The translations under genes were made by a program, and so were the position numbers. 64,000 bases of DNA from Latescibacteria bacterium UBA6620 (GTDB lineage: Bacteria; Latescibacterota; UBA2968): the NCBI GenBank assembly GCA_002433075.1, contig DJHM01000042.1, forward strand, positions 1-64,000, read 5' to 3'. Below, in pieces: positions 55,762 to 64,000 of the stretch; the stretch's first letter is position 1, and each line of letters starts with the position of its first letter. The notes under the pieces were generated by a model. The model was not told the origin of the DNA and did no database searches. It was given only the letters and a program-made list of their open reading frames with translations.

Positions 55762-56688
55762 GTGGAAAACGTAGTTGTTGTGGGGACAGGCTGCGCGGGC
55801 TACACCGCCGCGCTCTACACGTCGCGAGCTGGCCTCGAGCCCCTCGTTTTCGAAGGCGATTTACCGAACGGCCAACTTGGCACGACCACCCTGGTCGAGA
55901 ACTATCCGGGGTTCCAGGAAGGGATCGACGGGCCTGTATTGATGATGGATATGCGGGCACAGGCCGAAAGGTTCGGAACACGCTACGAGTACGGGCTGGT
56001 CACGGACATCGACACGTCAGGTCCTCCCTTCAAGCTCACCATCGACGGCGACCGCTTCGTGGAGACCAAGACCGTCATCATCGCGACCGGGGCGAGTCCA
56101 CGGTATCTCGGTCTCGAATCGGAAACCAAGCTCCTGGGCCACGGTCTCAGTTCCTGCGCGACCTGCGACGGCGCCTTCTTCCGCGACCAGGAGCTCGTCG
56201 TCGTAGGTGGAGGCGATACAGCGATGGAGGACTCGCTCTTCCTCACACGTTTCGCCTCGAAGGTGAATGTCGTACACCGTCGCGATGAACTCCGGGCATC
56301 CAAAGTGATGCAGGAGCGCGCGTTCGAGCACGACAAAATCGATTTCATCTGGGACACGGTTGTCACCGATGTCTACGACCCCGATCAGCAGACGGTCACC
56401 GGGGTGCAACTGGAGAACGTCAAGACGGGCGATAAAAGCGACTTCGATTGCCAGGGCGTGTTTATCGCCATCGGTCACGTGCCCAACACGAAATGGCTCG
56501 GCGGCAAGCTCGATCTCGACGAGAACGGCTACATCAAGGTCCAGTCGCCCACGACCTACACGAGTGTCGACGGTATTTTTGCCTGCGGTGACTGTGTCGA
56601 TCACATTTACCGCCAGGCCGTCACCGCCGCCGGCACCGGCTGCGGTGCCGCGATCGACGCAGAGCGCTGGTTGGCAGAGCGCGAGTAG
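55762..56688 (+). CDS. trxB: Thioredoxin-disulfide reductase
   Basis: 308 residues, GTG start after GGAGGCAAG. FAD motif VVGTGCAGYTAALY (Cys at a position usually Pro), the redox pair in SSCATCDGAFF, NADPH motif GGGDTAMEDSLFL, and C-terminal VDGIFACGDCVD. Reduces thioredoxin. Standard length and domain order. Confidence 0.95.
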   Translation: MENVVVVGTGCAGYTAALYTSRAGLEPLVFEGDLPNGQLGTTTLVENYPGFQEGIDGPVLMMDMRAQAERFGTRYEYGLVTDIDTSGPPFKLTIDGDRFVETKTVIIATGASPRYLGLESETKLLGHGLSSCATCDGAFFRDQELVVVGGGDTAMEDSLFLTRFASKVNVVHRRDELRASKVMQERAFEHDKIDFIWDTVVTDVYDPDQQTVTGVQLENVKTGDKSDFDCQGVFIAIGHVPNTKWLGGKLDLDENGYIKVQSPTTYTSVDGIFACGDCVDHIYRQAVTAAGTGCGAAIDAERWLAERE

Positions 56689-56690
56689 AA

Positions 56691-57431
56691 ATGTCACTGG
56701 ACGCTGAACAGAAGACATTCTTCAAGGAGAACGGCTACGTCGTCCTCCACGACACCCTGACAGAGGATCAGATTCAGGCGGGCGTCGAAGCGATTTGGCC
56801 GCACCTGGACGCAGACCGTGATGATCCTTCGACGTGGATTGGCGCGGGTCCGATTTCACCCAACTGCGGAGACGACCCGGCCCTGCTCGCCACGCTCTAT
56901 GACTCCTCCGTCTACGAAGCCGCCGAGTCACTCGTTGGCAAAGGCAAACTGACTCGGCCAACCTCTTTCGGCCCGAAGCTCAACTTCCCCACGGGCGATT
57001 CGGAATGGGCGGCGCCCGGTGTCCACCTTGACGGCTACTACACACCGACAAACGGTGTTGCTGAAGGGACCGTCGGCCGGTTCTTCGTCGGCGTGACGAT
57101 GTATCTCAGCCATCAGCATCCGACCGGGGGCGGTTTTACGGTCTGGCCGGGAACGCACCTCCAGTCGGCGGAATACTTCAAGACGAACGCGATGTTGAGT
57201 GTCAAGGGCGGCAACGTCCGCGATGTGTATGAATTGCCCGAACCTGTCGAAGTAACAGGCCCCCCGGGCACGGTCTGTCTATGGCACGGCGGGACCGTGC
57301 ATTCAGCTTCGAAGAACTGCCGACCGGACATTCGTTTTTGTATGATCACCCGCCTGAATCACATCCAAAACAGCGACATCCTGTTTGAGTTTCCCGACGA
57401 CCCCTGGGCCTACTGGGACGGCATCGACTGA
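56691..57431 (+). CDS. Phytanoyl-CoA dioxygenase family protein
   Basis: 246 residues. PhyH-type Fe(II)/2-oxoglutarate dioxygenase: FFKENGYVVLHDTLT, metal ligands HLD and distal His in WHGGTVHSAS, and Arg in DIRFCMITRLN for 2-oxoglutarate. Substrate unknown. Two bases after trxB. Confidence 0.88.
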   Translation: MSLDAEQKTFFKENGYVVLHDTLTEDQIQAGVEAIWPHLDADRDDPSTWIGAGPISPNCGDDPALLATLYDSSVYEAAESLVGKGKLTRPTSFGPKLNFPTGDSEWAAPGVHLDGYYTPTNGVAEGTVGRFFVGVTMYLSHQHPTGGGFTVWPGTHLQSAEYFKTNAMLSVKGGNVRDVYELPEPVEVTGPPGTVCLWHGGTVHSASKNCRPDIRFCMITRLNHIQNSDILFEFPDDPWAYWDGID

Positions 57432-57551
57432 GCAGGAACACCGGATACCGGGGTCACCCTGGCGTCAGTCTCCCTGCCCCCCAAGTCTTTTCGTGCATTC
57501 CGCCTGCCTTGTCGTAGCAGTTGACAGGTGTGTTTCGCGGTAGAGTTTTCA

Positions 57552-58319
57552 ATGAACCTGGTATTCAGCCCCACACACTGCCCGAACGCCCAACTCCCCG
57601 AGGCCACCGACCTCGCCAGGCGCGCTGGTTTCGACCGAATCGAGCTCTTCCGTACCTGGACGCAGAGCAGCCCTGTCCATCCGAACTGGTCCGTTCGGAT
57701 GGTCAGAGATCAGTTGGATGATGCGGCCTTACAGCTGACCAGCCTCAATATCCGAAACGTTACCGGCCGCAAAGCAGACAGCGACGAGCGAAATCTTCCC
57801 TACAACCTTCGCCAGATCGAATGGGACATTCATCTCGCCCGAGCCCTCCGAATCAAAACGGCCAACATTAAGGGGGGGCAGCGCACCGATGAGGCGTTGA
57901 ACGATCTGATCGAAGGCGTCAACACACTCCTCGAGCGCGTTCCAGACTTCACTCTCAACCTAGGGAACCATCACGGAAACCGGCTGGAAGGCATCGAGGA
58001 CTACAAGGCCGTGATGCCGAACGTCGACGAACGCGCGCGCGTCCTCGTCGACACCGGCCACCTCCTGAGCGCAGGCCTCGACGTCCTGACCTTTGTCGAA
58101 ACCTTCGCCGAGCGCATTGGCCTGGTTCATCTACGCGATCAGAAGGGGGAAACTCCGGTCCCGTTCGGGCAGGGCGACCTGCCGTTTGAGGACGTCCTTC
58201 GTGTTCTGGTCGACGTTGGCTACGACGGCCATCTTGTCGTCGAACTCGAACACGCGACCTGGGATCTCCCTGTGCGGGCGGCCGTGGACGCTCGTGACTT
58301 CGTGCAGTCACTTATCTGA
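57552..58319 (+). CDS. Sugar phosphate isomerase/epimerase (xylose isomerase-like TIM barrel)
   Basis: 255 residues from ATG 57552. AP_endonuc_2 fold: RAGFDRIELFRTW, NLGNHHGNRL, VLVDTGHLLSAG (metal Asp/His), VHLRDQKGE and VVELEH. Typical of inosose, hydroxypyruvate or tagatose isomerases/epimerases. A TTGACA-like -35 (57521) lies upstream but the -10 is poor. Confidence 0.88.
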   Translation: MNLVFSPTHCPNAQLPEATDLARRAGFDRIELFRTWTQSSPVHPNWSVRMVRDQLDDAALQLTSLNIRNVTGRKADSDERNLPYNLRQIEWDIHLARALRIKTANIKGGQRTDEALNDLIEGVNTLLERVPDFTLNLGNHHGNRLEGIEDYKAVMPNVDERARVLVDTGHLLSAGLDVLTFVETFAERIGLVHLRDQKGETPVPFGQGDLPFEDVLRVLVDVGYDGHLVVELEHATWDLPVRAAVDARDFVQSLI

Positions 58320-58326
58320 GCATCGG

Positions 58327-58683
58327 TTGAACACCCTCGGCAACCATCTCCTCGTCGAACTTTACGACTGCCCTCAGGACCGCCTGAACGACGCACCTTT
58401 TCTGGAGCGTACTCTCGAAGACAGTGCCAGGGACGCCGGAGCCACCATCGTCATCTCATCCTTCTACCCGTTCTCACCTCACGGCGTGTCAGGCGTGGTC
58501 GTCATTACCGAAAGCCACCTCGCCATCCACACGTGGCCCGAGCGCGGCTACGCTGCTGTCGACGTCTTCACCTGCGGCGACGCCGTCGACCCTCGCTCGA
58601 TTGCCGAAGCCATCGTCATTGCTCTGGGTGCTAAACGCCACGAAATCATATCCCAACCAAGGGGCGAGTTCGGCAAGCTCTGA
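58327..58683 (+). CDS. speH: S-adenosylmethionine decarboxylase proenzyme
   Basis: 118 residues from TTG 58327 (the frame continues upstream within the isomerase gene). GNHLLVELYDC, SSFYPFSPHGVSGVVVITESHLAIHTWPERGYAAVDVFTCGD is the bacterial class 1B signature; S63 in ESH becomes the pyruvoyl group. Supplies aminopropyl donor for spermidine; speE is not in the window. Confidence 0.94.
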   Translation: MNTLGNHLLVELYDCPQDRLNDAPFLERTLEDSARDAGATIVISSFYPFSPHGVSGVVVITESHLAIHTWPERGYAAVDVFTCGDAVDPRSIAEAIVIALGAKRHEIISQPRGEFGKL

Positions 58684-58787
58684 TACACGGACGGTATTCA
58701 GCTGGCGACCAGCTGGAAGGTTGGCCGCGTGTGCCGCTGGCCTAGCAGCGGGGATGTAGCGCCTGCCCTGAGTAGGAGCGCAGCTCC

Positions 58788-58838
58788 GTATCGAAGGGAG
58801 GGCCGCGTGCTGTGGCAGTGAAGCGCACCCCTCAATAG
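58788..58838. repeat. 51-bp palindromic repeat, deleted copy of the adjacent GIY-YIG element
   Basis: Left part gtatcga...gggccgcgtgctgtggc matches the left end of the element at 58939; right part gcagtgaagcgcacccctc (19 bp) is identical to its right end at 59281. It is thus an element with the gene removed. Confidence 0.7.
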
Positions 58839-58938
58839 CTTTCCCATCGGTTTTCTGCGAACGGTACTGTGTCCGACAATGACCTTGCTCAAAGGGTGAC
58901 CGTGTGCACGAGTGTCCTCGTTGCGAAATGGCGGAGAT

Positions 58939-59304
58939 GTATCGAGGGCCGCGCACTGTGGCGAAGATCTATGGCCTTCTATGTCTATATGCTCCTCTGC
59001 TCTGACGGTTCCTACTATACGGGCCACACGGACGCGATAGACACCAGGTGGGGACAACACAGGGCGGGCGAAGGAAGTCAGTACACGAAGAGTCGCCTGC
59101 CTGTGAAGTTGGTATGGGTGGGAAATTTCCCCACGCGGGAACAAGCCAAAGACTTCAAACTCAAGCTGAAGAAGTGGAACAGCGCAAGAAAGCGGTCCTG
59201 GCTGCCGGCGATGATGACGCGTTGTTGGAAGCAGCTAAAAAGTACGGGTGGGAAACTTACAGGATGAGAAAGCGAATCAAGCAGTGAAGCGCACCCCTCG
59301 ATAC
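58939..59304. mobile_element. Candidate GIY-YIG-encoding element with terminal inverted repeats
   Basis: Perfect 10-bp ends GTATCGAGGG (58939-58948) and CCCTCGATAC (59295-59304), extending to 14 of 16 matches (GTATCGAGGGccGCGC). They enclose only the GIY-YIG gene, whose stop codon lies inside the right-end repeat. No clear target-site duplication. Confidence 0.6.
58971..59287 (+). CDS. GIY-YIG nuclease (URI family), apparent frameshift
   Basis: From ATG 58971: FYVYMLLCSDGSYYTGHTDAIDTRW is the GIY-YIG core (GIY as VYM, YIG as YTG) with catalytic Arg, and the KSRLPVKLVWV and KKWNSARK blocks follow. After AAGAAAG near 59190 the family-like C-terminus continues in another frame (KKAVLAAGDDDALLEAAKKYGWETYRMRKRIKQ) and stops at 59285. 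One base is missing or skipped in a short A-run: mutation, error or slippage. A single-frame product would end at 59267. Confidence 0.72.
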
Positions 59305-59391
59305 ACCCCGGTCTTCGACCGGCATACTCGGGGACGAGGATGACCGCGTGCGCGGCAGATCGCCTCAAATAACCTCCCTTGGAGACCCGCG

Positions 59392-60414
59392 ATGCGTATC
59401 GGTGTAATCGGTACTGTCGGCCATCTTAACTACGTGCTCAATGGAATCCCCGTTCTCGACGGTGTCGAACTGGTCGCCGCGGCCGCGGGCACGCCTAACG
59501 AAGACCTTGGTCGAATTCGAGCGCATAACGCGTTCTCAGACGAAACCATCTTCTACGACGACTGGATGACGATGTTGGACAAGGCCGATCTCGAGATTGT
59601 GGCGGTCTGCCGGCCGTACCCGATGAACGCCGAGGCCACCATCGCCGCGCTCGAACGAAACATTCACGTCGTCACCGAAAAGCCTGTCGCCACGACGTTC
59701 GACACCCTGAACAAAGTGGAGGAAGCACGAGCCGGAAGTAGCGCCAGGCTCACCACGATGTTTGGAATGCGGTTCGAACCCGCGTTCCGTGCGGCCAGGA
59801 AGGCTGTCGAAGACGGACGGATCGGTGAACCCGTACTCGCTGCGGGGCAAAAGTCTTACAAGTTCGGCAACCGACCCGAGTTCTTCAGGAATCGTGACAC
59901 GTACGGCGGATCGATCCTTTGGGTGGGCATTCACGCCGTGGACTTCGTGCGGTGGGTTTCCGGACTGGACTACACTCTGGTTACCGCACTGCACGGAAAC
60001 GCTGCACATCCGGACTACCCGGGCTGCGAAGATCACGGAGGAATCCTCTACCGCTTCGCGAACGGCGGTACTGCCGTCATCAATCTCGACTACCTCCGCC
60101 CGGAAGGGGCCCCGACCCACGGTGACGACCGCCTGCGGATTGCCGGTACCGAGGGTATCGTTGAAGTCATCGATGCGGGTAGCCGTGCGGTTCTACTTCG
60201 CGGTGGGGCCACCGAGGATCTCCCGCTCGCGGAGTCCGTTAATCTACTCGTGGATTTCGTCGGCGACCTCCGGGGCGGCCCCTCCCACCTGATCGAACCC
60301 TACGAAGCCACTTATGTGACCCGCCTTGCCCTGATGGCGCGTGAAGCCGCAGACCGGGGTAAGATCCTTTCTCTTCCGACACCGCCCGGTCAATCGAAAG
60401 TTTTCGGCCAGTAA
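59392..60414 (+). CDS. Gfo/Idh/MocA family oxidoreductase
   Basis: 340 residues. NAD(P) Rossmann start RIGVIGTVGHLNYVL (deviant from GxGxxG), VVTEKPVATTFDTLNKV with the EKP motif Lys, then the substrate domain with WVGIHAVDFVRW. Dehydrogenates sugars or cyclitols. GGAG Shine-Dalgarno site before ATG. Confidence 0.87.
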   Translation: MRIGVIGTVGHLNYVLNGIPVLDGVELVAAAAGTPNEDLGRIRAHNAFSDETIFYDDWMTMLDKADLEIVAVCRPYPMNAEATIAALERNIHVVTEKPVATTFDTLNKVEEARAGSSARLTTMFGMRFEPAFRAARKAVEDGRIGEPVLAAGQKSYKFGNRPEFFRNRDTYGGSILWVGIHAVDFVRWVSGLDYTLVTALHGNAAHPDYPGCEDHGGILYRFANGGTAVINLDYLRPEGAPTHGDDRLRIAGTEGIVEVIDAGSRAVLLRGGATEDLPLAESVNLLVDFVGDLRGGPSHLIEPYEATYVTRLALMAREAADRGKILSLPTPPGQSKVFGQ

Positions 60415-60452
60415 CATCTGATTGGGCCCACCGTGCAGAAGCAGGCAAAGAG

Positions 60453-60484
60453 AAGCGAGGCCCGGTATGTCCATGGCCTCGCTT
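60453..60484. terminator. Hairpin between convergent genes
   Basis: Perfect 10-bp stem aagcgaggcc / ggcctcgctt with a 12-nt loop; no long T-run, so termination strength is uncertain. Confidence 0.55.
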
Positions 60485-60511
60485 CAGTATCCAAATGCGT
60501 TCGCGTAATCC

Positions 60512-61648
60512 TTACTTCCTCGGCACGATCTCGATAGGATACTCCGAGAGATTCTCGATGCCGTCTTCGCCGATGTAGAATGTGTTCTCGAGCCGTATTC
60601 CGAAGTTGAGCTCCTCGTTGTAGGCCCCAGGCTCACAGGAGAAGACATTCCCGACCTCGAAGATTCCCTCCCGATCTCTGTTCAGGTCCGGCATTTCGTG
60701 GGGCCGGATCCCGACAGCGTGCCCGGCGTGATGGATCAGTCCTACATCGACGAACTCGGGGATCTCCCGAATGCGGGCGTCGATCGTCCGAAACAACTCG
60801 GTCCCCCTCCCACCCGGTTTCACCAAATCCGGAACGTCCTCCAGGATGCCCTTGATGTGGTCGAAGACGCGTGCCTGAAAATCGGTCGGGTTTCCGTCCA
60901 CCGCCCACGTGCGGCATAGATCCGACCAGTAACCGCGGTAGCACGTGTGGGCATCGATAGGGTAGAGTTCGCCCGCCTGGATCTCGTGGTCGCGGGCCCA
61001 GCCTCCCATCTCTGCGGCCTGGTAGTCGCCCCCGTGGAAAATGTTCTCGCCTACGGCCTCACGTGCGGCCAATTGACCTGCCGACAGAACCTCGAGCTCA
61101 TTCACACCCGGAGCCATCACCTTCTGTGCCGCAGTGTAAGCGGCGAGCCCGGCCTGCGCCGCCTTGCGCAGAAGGGCCAGCTCATCCGGGTCCTTCTTCT
61201 TTTGCAGATCCCGGATCATTCCGTCCACCGCGATCCACGTAGAGGGCCCAACGGCGTTGGCCACGGTATCGGCGAGGAGCTTCGGCGTGGCTTCTTCCTG
61301 GTAGCCAACCGTTCCCACCGCGGACTCTTCTGCGATTCGACCACGGACTGCCTCGTTAAGACACACCGTCAGGTCGGGATTCATCGTATACAGTTCGTTC
61401 CAGCCGTAAGTGACACGTTCGTCGACGAGTGCGGGGCCGTCTTCGACGTGAGACGCGAGCCAGCTCCCCCCTTCCGTCTTGAAGTAGAGCAGCGAGGGAA
61501 ACGGAAACGACGGATAGTTACACAGAAGCTCGCCCGTCAGATAGTAAATCTCCCTTTGGTCCGTGATCACTGCGACGTCGATCCCATCCGCAGCCAGGGC
61601 AGCCCTGAGCCGGGCCTGACGATCTTCGCTCCCTTCTCGCGTCAACAT
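60512..61648 (-). CDS. M24 family Xaa-Pro peptidase
   Basis: 378 residues. Creatinase-type N-domain (residues 10-140) and pita-bread C-domain with metal ligands Asp in YPIDAHTCYRGYWSDLCR, His in HHAGHAVGI, Glu in CEPGAY and RLENTF. Cleaves X-Pro dipeptides or acts as a creatinase-like amidinohydrolase. Divergent from the next gene, sharing a 147-bp control region. Confidence 0.9.
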   Translation of the reverse strand: MLTREGSEDRQARLRAALAADGIDVAVITDQREIYYLTGELLCNYPSFPFPSLLYFKTEGGSWLASHVEDGPALVDERVTYGWNELYTMNPDLTVCLNEAVRGRIAEESAVGTVGYQEEATPKLLADTVANAVGPSTWIAVDGMIRDLQKKKDPDELALLRKAAQAGLAAYTAAQKVMAPGVNELEVLSAGQLAAREAVGENIFHGGDYQAAEMGGWARDHEIQAGELYPIDAHTCYRGYWSDLCRTWAVDGNPTDFQARVFDHIKGILEDVPDLVKPGGRGTELFRTIDARIREIPEFVDVGLIHHAGHAVGIRPHEMPDLNRDREGIFEVGNVFSCEPGAYNEELNFGIRLENTFYIGEDGIENLSEYPIEIVPRK

Positions 61649-61795
61649 TCTCTGCCTCCTGTAGCCGGCCGTTTAGGCCGGTGAATTGACTCGGTCTGCA
61701 AATGTCCTTACCTATTGCCCGATCCCGCTGAATGATAGACGACAACCCGCGACACTCAAAACGTTTTGCCGTCCGACAACCCTGTAGGAGCACAT

Positions 61796-62854
61796 ATGCC
61801 AGGTGGAAAGAAAGTTCGTATCGCCATCGTTGGAATGGGTATCGGCAAACCGAATGGCCGAGCCCTTTCGGGTCATTCAAAAGGTGAGGTCGTCGCCCTG
61901 TGCGACCTGGATTCAGACCGGATGACCGAGTTCGCGAAAGAACTGCCCGGCGACCTGAAGTTCTACACGGACTATAAAGCGATGTGCAGGGATCCCGAGA
62001 TCGACGCAGTGTTTGTCGGTACACCCAACCAATGGCACGTCCCGGTCGCCCTCGAGGCGATCAAGCGGGATAAACACGTCCTGGTCACGAAGCCTCTGGC
62101 CGATTCCGAGCGGGCGGCGAAGCGACTCGTCAAGGCTGCGGAGGCGTCGGGCGTAGTGAATATGATGTCGCTCTCGACACGATTCGGTCCGGCCTGCAGT
62201 TATCTGAGCAAGCTGTCACGGGAGGAGTATTTCGGCGAACTTTACTACGCGCGCGCCCGGAGTGTTCGAAGAAGCGGGATCCCGGCCTGGAACCTCGGCT
62301 TCATACGAGAAGGCGGAGGTGCGTTCCGGGATATGGGGGTCCACGTGCTCGACGCGGCCTGGGCGATCCTCGGATTCCCGACTCCCGAGACCGTAACCGG
62401 TGTCGCCGGTGCGAAATTCGGGCCTCGAGGGATTCACTATCTGAGAACCGGGTCCGTCCCTCGATCCGTGGCCCGCCAATTCAAGGCCGACGACTACGCC
62501 GGAGGGTTCATTCGGTTCGAAAACGGGATCGGGTTGCAGATCGAAAGCTTTTGGGCATCTCATCAACCGGGAGAGTTCCAGATCGAGCTGTTCGGAACAG
62601 ACGCCGGCGCCACGCTTTCGCCTCTGACACTCTTTCGGAGTGACGGACAGACTCCCTTGAACACAAGCGTCGACCTGCCGCGAGGAGGCGAGGCCAGTTG
62701 GAACGCCATCGCCGACCACTTCATCACATCTGTCCTCGAGGGAAAGCAAGCCAGCGCGCCCCTGCGTCACGGGTTGATCGTCCAGCAGATGATGGAAGGG
62801 CTCCTGAAGAGCGCCAACGACGGGAAGGAACTCAGGCTGAAGATCGATCCTTGA
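61796..62854 (+). CDS. Gfo/Idh/MocA family oxidoreductase
   Basis: 352 residues from ATG 61796 with GGAG upstream. IAIVGMGIGKPNGRALSG, FVGTPNQWHVPVALEAIKRDKHVLVTKPLA (K of the KPLA motif), GAFRDMGVHVLDAAWAILG. The glycine pattern of the NAD site is slightly atypical. Likely sugar dehydrogenase. Confidence 0.87.
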   Translation: MPGGKKVRIAIVGMGIGKPNGRALSGHSKGEVVALCDLDSDRMTEFAKELPGDLKFYTDYKAMCRDPEIDAVFVGTPNQWHVPVALEAIKRDKHVLVTKPLADSERAAKRLVKAAEASGVVNMMSLSTRFGPACSYLSKLSREEYFGELYYARARSVRRSGIPAWNLGFIREGGGAFRDMGVHVLDAAWAILGFPTPETVTGVAGAKFGPRGIHYLRTGSVPRSVARQFKADDYAGGFIRFENGIGLQIESFWASHQPGEFQIELFGTDAGATLSPLTLFRSDGQTPLNTSVDLPRGGEASWNAIADHFITSVLEGKQASAPLRHGLIVQQMMEGLLKSANDGKELRLKIDP

Positions 62855-62930
62855 GCCTGGACAGCACCCCCTTCAATATCCTCCGAACATCGGCCAGGCT
62901 TGCCTGGATCTCATCCTTAAAGGGACTGCA

Positions 62931-64000
62931 ATGACGGATCGTAGACCACTCCTTGTCACCGTGGGGCACGCCGATGCCGACATCGTCGGATCGAATCATC
63001 GCGCACTCCAGTCGGCCGTCGACTACGTTGCCGGCCTCGGCGGCGGCGTTGTTCGCGTCGAGGCTGGACGCTACGAGATGCGGGATTCGCTTCATCTCCG
63101 GTCGAACGTCGTTCTCGAGAGTCGCGGAGCCGTCCTGGCCAAAGCCGACGCGGCCTCCAGCCCGCTGGTAATCGACGGGGACTACGGCGAAGAGCAGATT
63201 ACGCTGGCCGACCCCACCGGTTTCCACGTAGGCGACGGCGTGAGTGTGGGAGACGACGCATCGGGAGGCTTCCATCACGTCGTAGCCACCCTGCTGTGGC
63301 AGGACGGATCGACGTTCGGAGTTAGCAAGCCGATGAACGGTGATTACCTCGTGTCCAGGAACGCTCGCGCGGCCACGACGTTTCCCGTCATCAGTGGTTA
63401 CCACGTCGAGGGTGTGTCCATCTCAGGCTTCGAGATTCAGGGGAACAGGGGAAACAACGAGTACCTCACGGGTTGCCGGGGAGCGGGCATCTTCCTCTAT
63501 CGCAGTCACGGCACGAGGATCCGGGATTGCCGTGTGCTCGACTACGCCGGGGATGGCATCAGCTTTCAGCAGAGTCACGGCGTTACAGTCGAAGACTGCC
63601 TGTCGGAAGGCAATACGCATCTCGGCCTCCATCCTGGCAGCGGCAGCGGCTCACCCGAAATCCGTCGGTGCCGATCTCAGAAGAACGGCCAGACCGGGCT
63701 GTTCCTCTGTTGGCGCGTCAAGCACGGCGTCTTCGAAGACAACCAACTCCTAGACAACGGGCGAACGGGGATTTCGATCGGTCACAAAGACACGGACAAC
63801 CTGTTCACCCGGAACACGATCCGGGGTAACGGCCGCGAGGGGATTCTTTTCAGAGACGAATCGGAGCCGATGGCAGGACATCGGAATCGATTCATCGGCA
63901 ACGACGTCGTCGGGAATGGATCCGCCGAAGATGGATGCGGGGTCCGCATCCTCGGACACACACACGACCTCGTGTTCGAGCAGAATCGCATCACAGACGA
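62931..64000 (+). CDS. Right-handed beta-helix repeat protein, 3' partial
   Basis: Open from ATG 62931 to the right edge (356 codons so far). QSAVDYVAGLGGGVVRVEAGRYEMRDSLHLRSNVVLES is the pectate-lyase/Pectate_lyase_3 start; then parallel-beta-helix turns such as GYHVEGVSISGFEIQGN, GTRIRDCRVLDYAGDGISFQQS and GVTVEDCLSEGNTHLGLHPGS. Such proteins bind or cleave polysaccharides, or are epimerases. No signal peptide. Downstream of the Gfo/Idh gene by 76 bp. Confidence 0.82.
   Translation, partial: MTDRRPLLVTVGHADADIVGSNHRALQSAVDYVAGLGGGVVRVEAGRYEMRDSLHLRSNVVLESRGAVLAKADAASSPLVIDGDYGEEQITLADPTGFHVGDGVSVGDDASGGFHHVVATLLWQDGSTFGVSKPMNGDYLVSRNARAATTFPVISGYHVEGVSISGFEIQGNRGNNEYLTGCRGAGIFLYRSHGTRIRDCRVLDYAGDGISFQQSHGVTVEDCLSEGNTHLGLHPGSGSGSPEIRRCRSQKNGQTGLFLCWRVKHGVFEDNQLLDNGRTGISIGHKDTDNLFTRNTIRGNGREGILFRDESEPMAGHRNRFIGNDVVGNGSAEDGCGVRILGHTHDLVFEQNRITD

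Noticed and set aside
1..64000. CRISPR arrays, rRNA genes, complete IS transposases
   Set aside because: None seen.

Overview
The window reads as one contig of a GC-rich, Gram-negative bacterium. The evidence is a Tat signal peptide, a TatA, an OM porin relic, a VKOR/DsbA protein and PE synthesis by Psd plus PssA. Several families are common in uncultivated FCB-group bacteria such as Latescibacterota: two phytanoyl-CoA dioxygenase-like proteins, a DUF6785/OPT-like transporter, a FlgD-type sorting-domain relic and several Gfo/Idh/MocA and sugar-isomerase genes. That placement is inference only.

Layout. (1) 1-2.1 kb looks like the right end of an integrated element. It holds a PhyH-type dioxygenase, four TTCGA-N4-TCGAA dyads, a winged-helix protein, and an orphan 3' half of a tRNA-Ile(CAU) at 2082-2129 that looks like an attachment site. 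(2) 2.3-6.3 kb: a small Tat-exported protein, an OPT-like and an Nramp-like membrane transporter. (3) 6.3-11.75 kb, minus strand: the complete 2-oxoglutarate dehydrogenase complex (sucA-sucB-lpd). (4) 11.9-25.5 kb, plus strand: one long amino-acid operon, ilvH-ilvC-leuA-leuC-leuD-leuB-(ArsC-like selenoprotein)-cimA-alaC-argJ-aspC-accA. It starts with a textbook attenuator: a leader peptide with nine consecutive branched-chain codons, an antiterminator and an overlapping terminator. (5) 25.5-28.6 kb: a noncoding stretch with a strong promoter and hairpins, then a decayed comEC. (6) 28.8-40.1 kb: ecfT-truA-htrA-psd-pssA-DUF4321-tatA-gatA-gatB-DUF3604-methyltransferase-DUF2064, tightly packed and largely overlapping. 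(7) 40.1-64 kb: an accessory region with a sugar ABC importer, a MATE exporter, several broken genes (porin, family-3 solute-binding protein, MBL hydrolase), a VKOR-SurA-like-DsbA fusion, amidohydrolases, a Rieske protein, trxB, PhyH, SAM decarboxylase, a small GIY-YIG element with terminal inverted repeats, Gfo/Idh oxidoreductases, an M24 peptidase and a truncated beta-helix protein.

The most notable hidden items are ones that ordinary ORF calling misses: an ArsC-family gene (18719-19069) with an in-frame UGA exactly at the catalytic cysteine and a SECIS-like hairpin behind it, the ilv attenuator with its 55-residue leader peptide, and a 366-bp GIY-YIG element with a 51-bp internally deleted copy lying next to it. 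The amino-acid operon combines citramalate-based isoleucine entry, leucine and valine steps, two aminotransferases, arginine acetyl-cycling and the first step of fatty-acid synthesis, which suggests joint control by branched-chain amino-acid supply.
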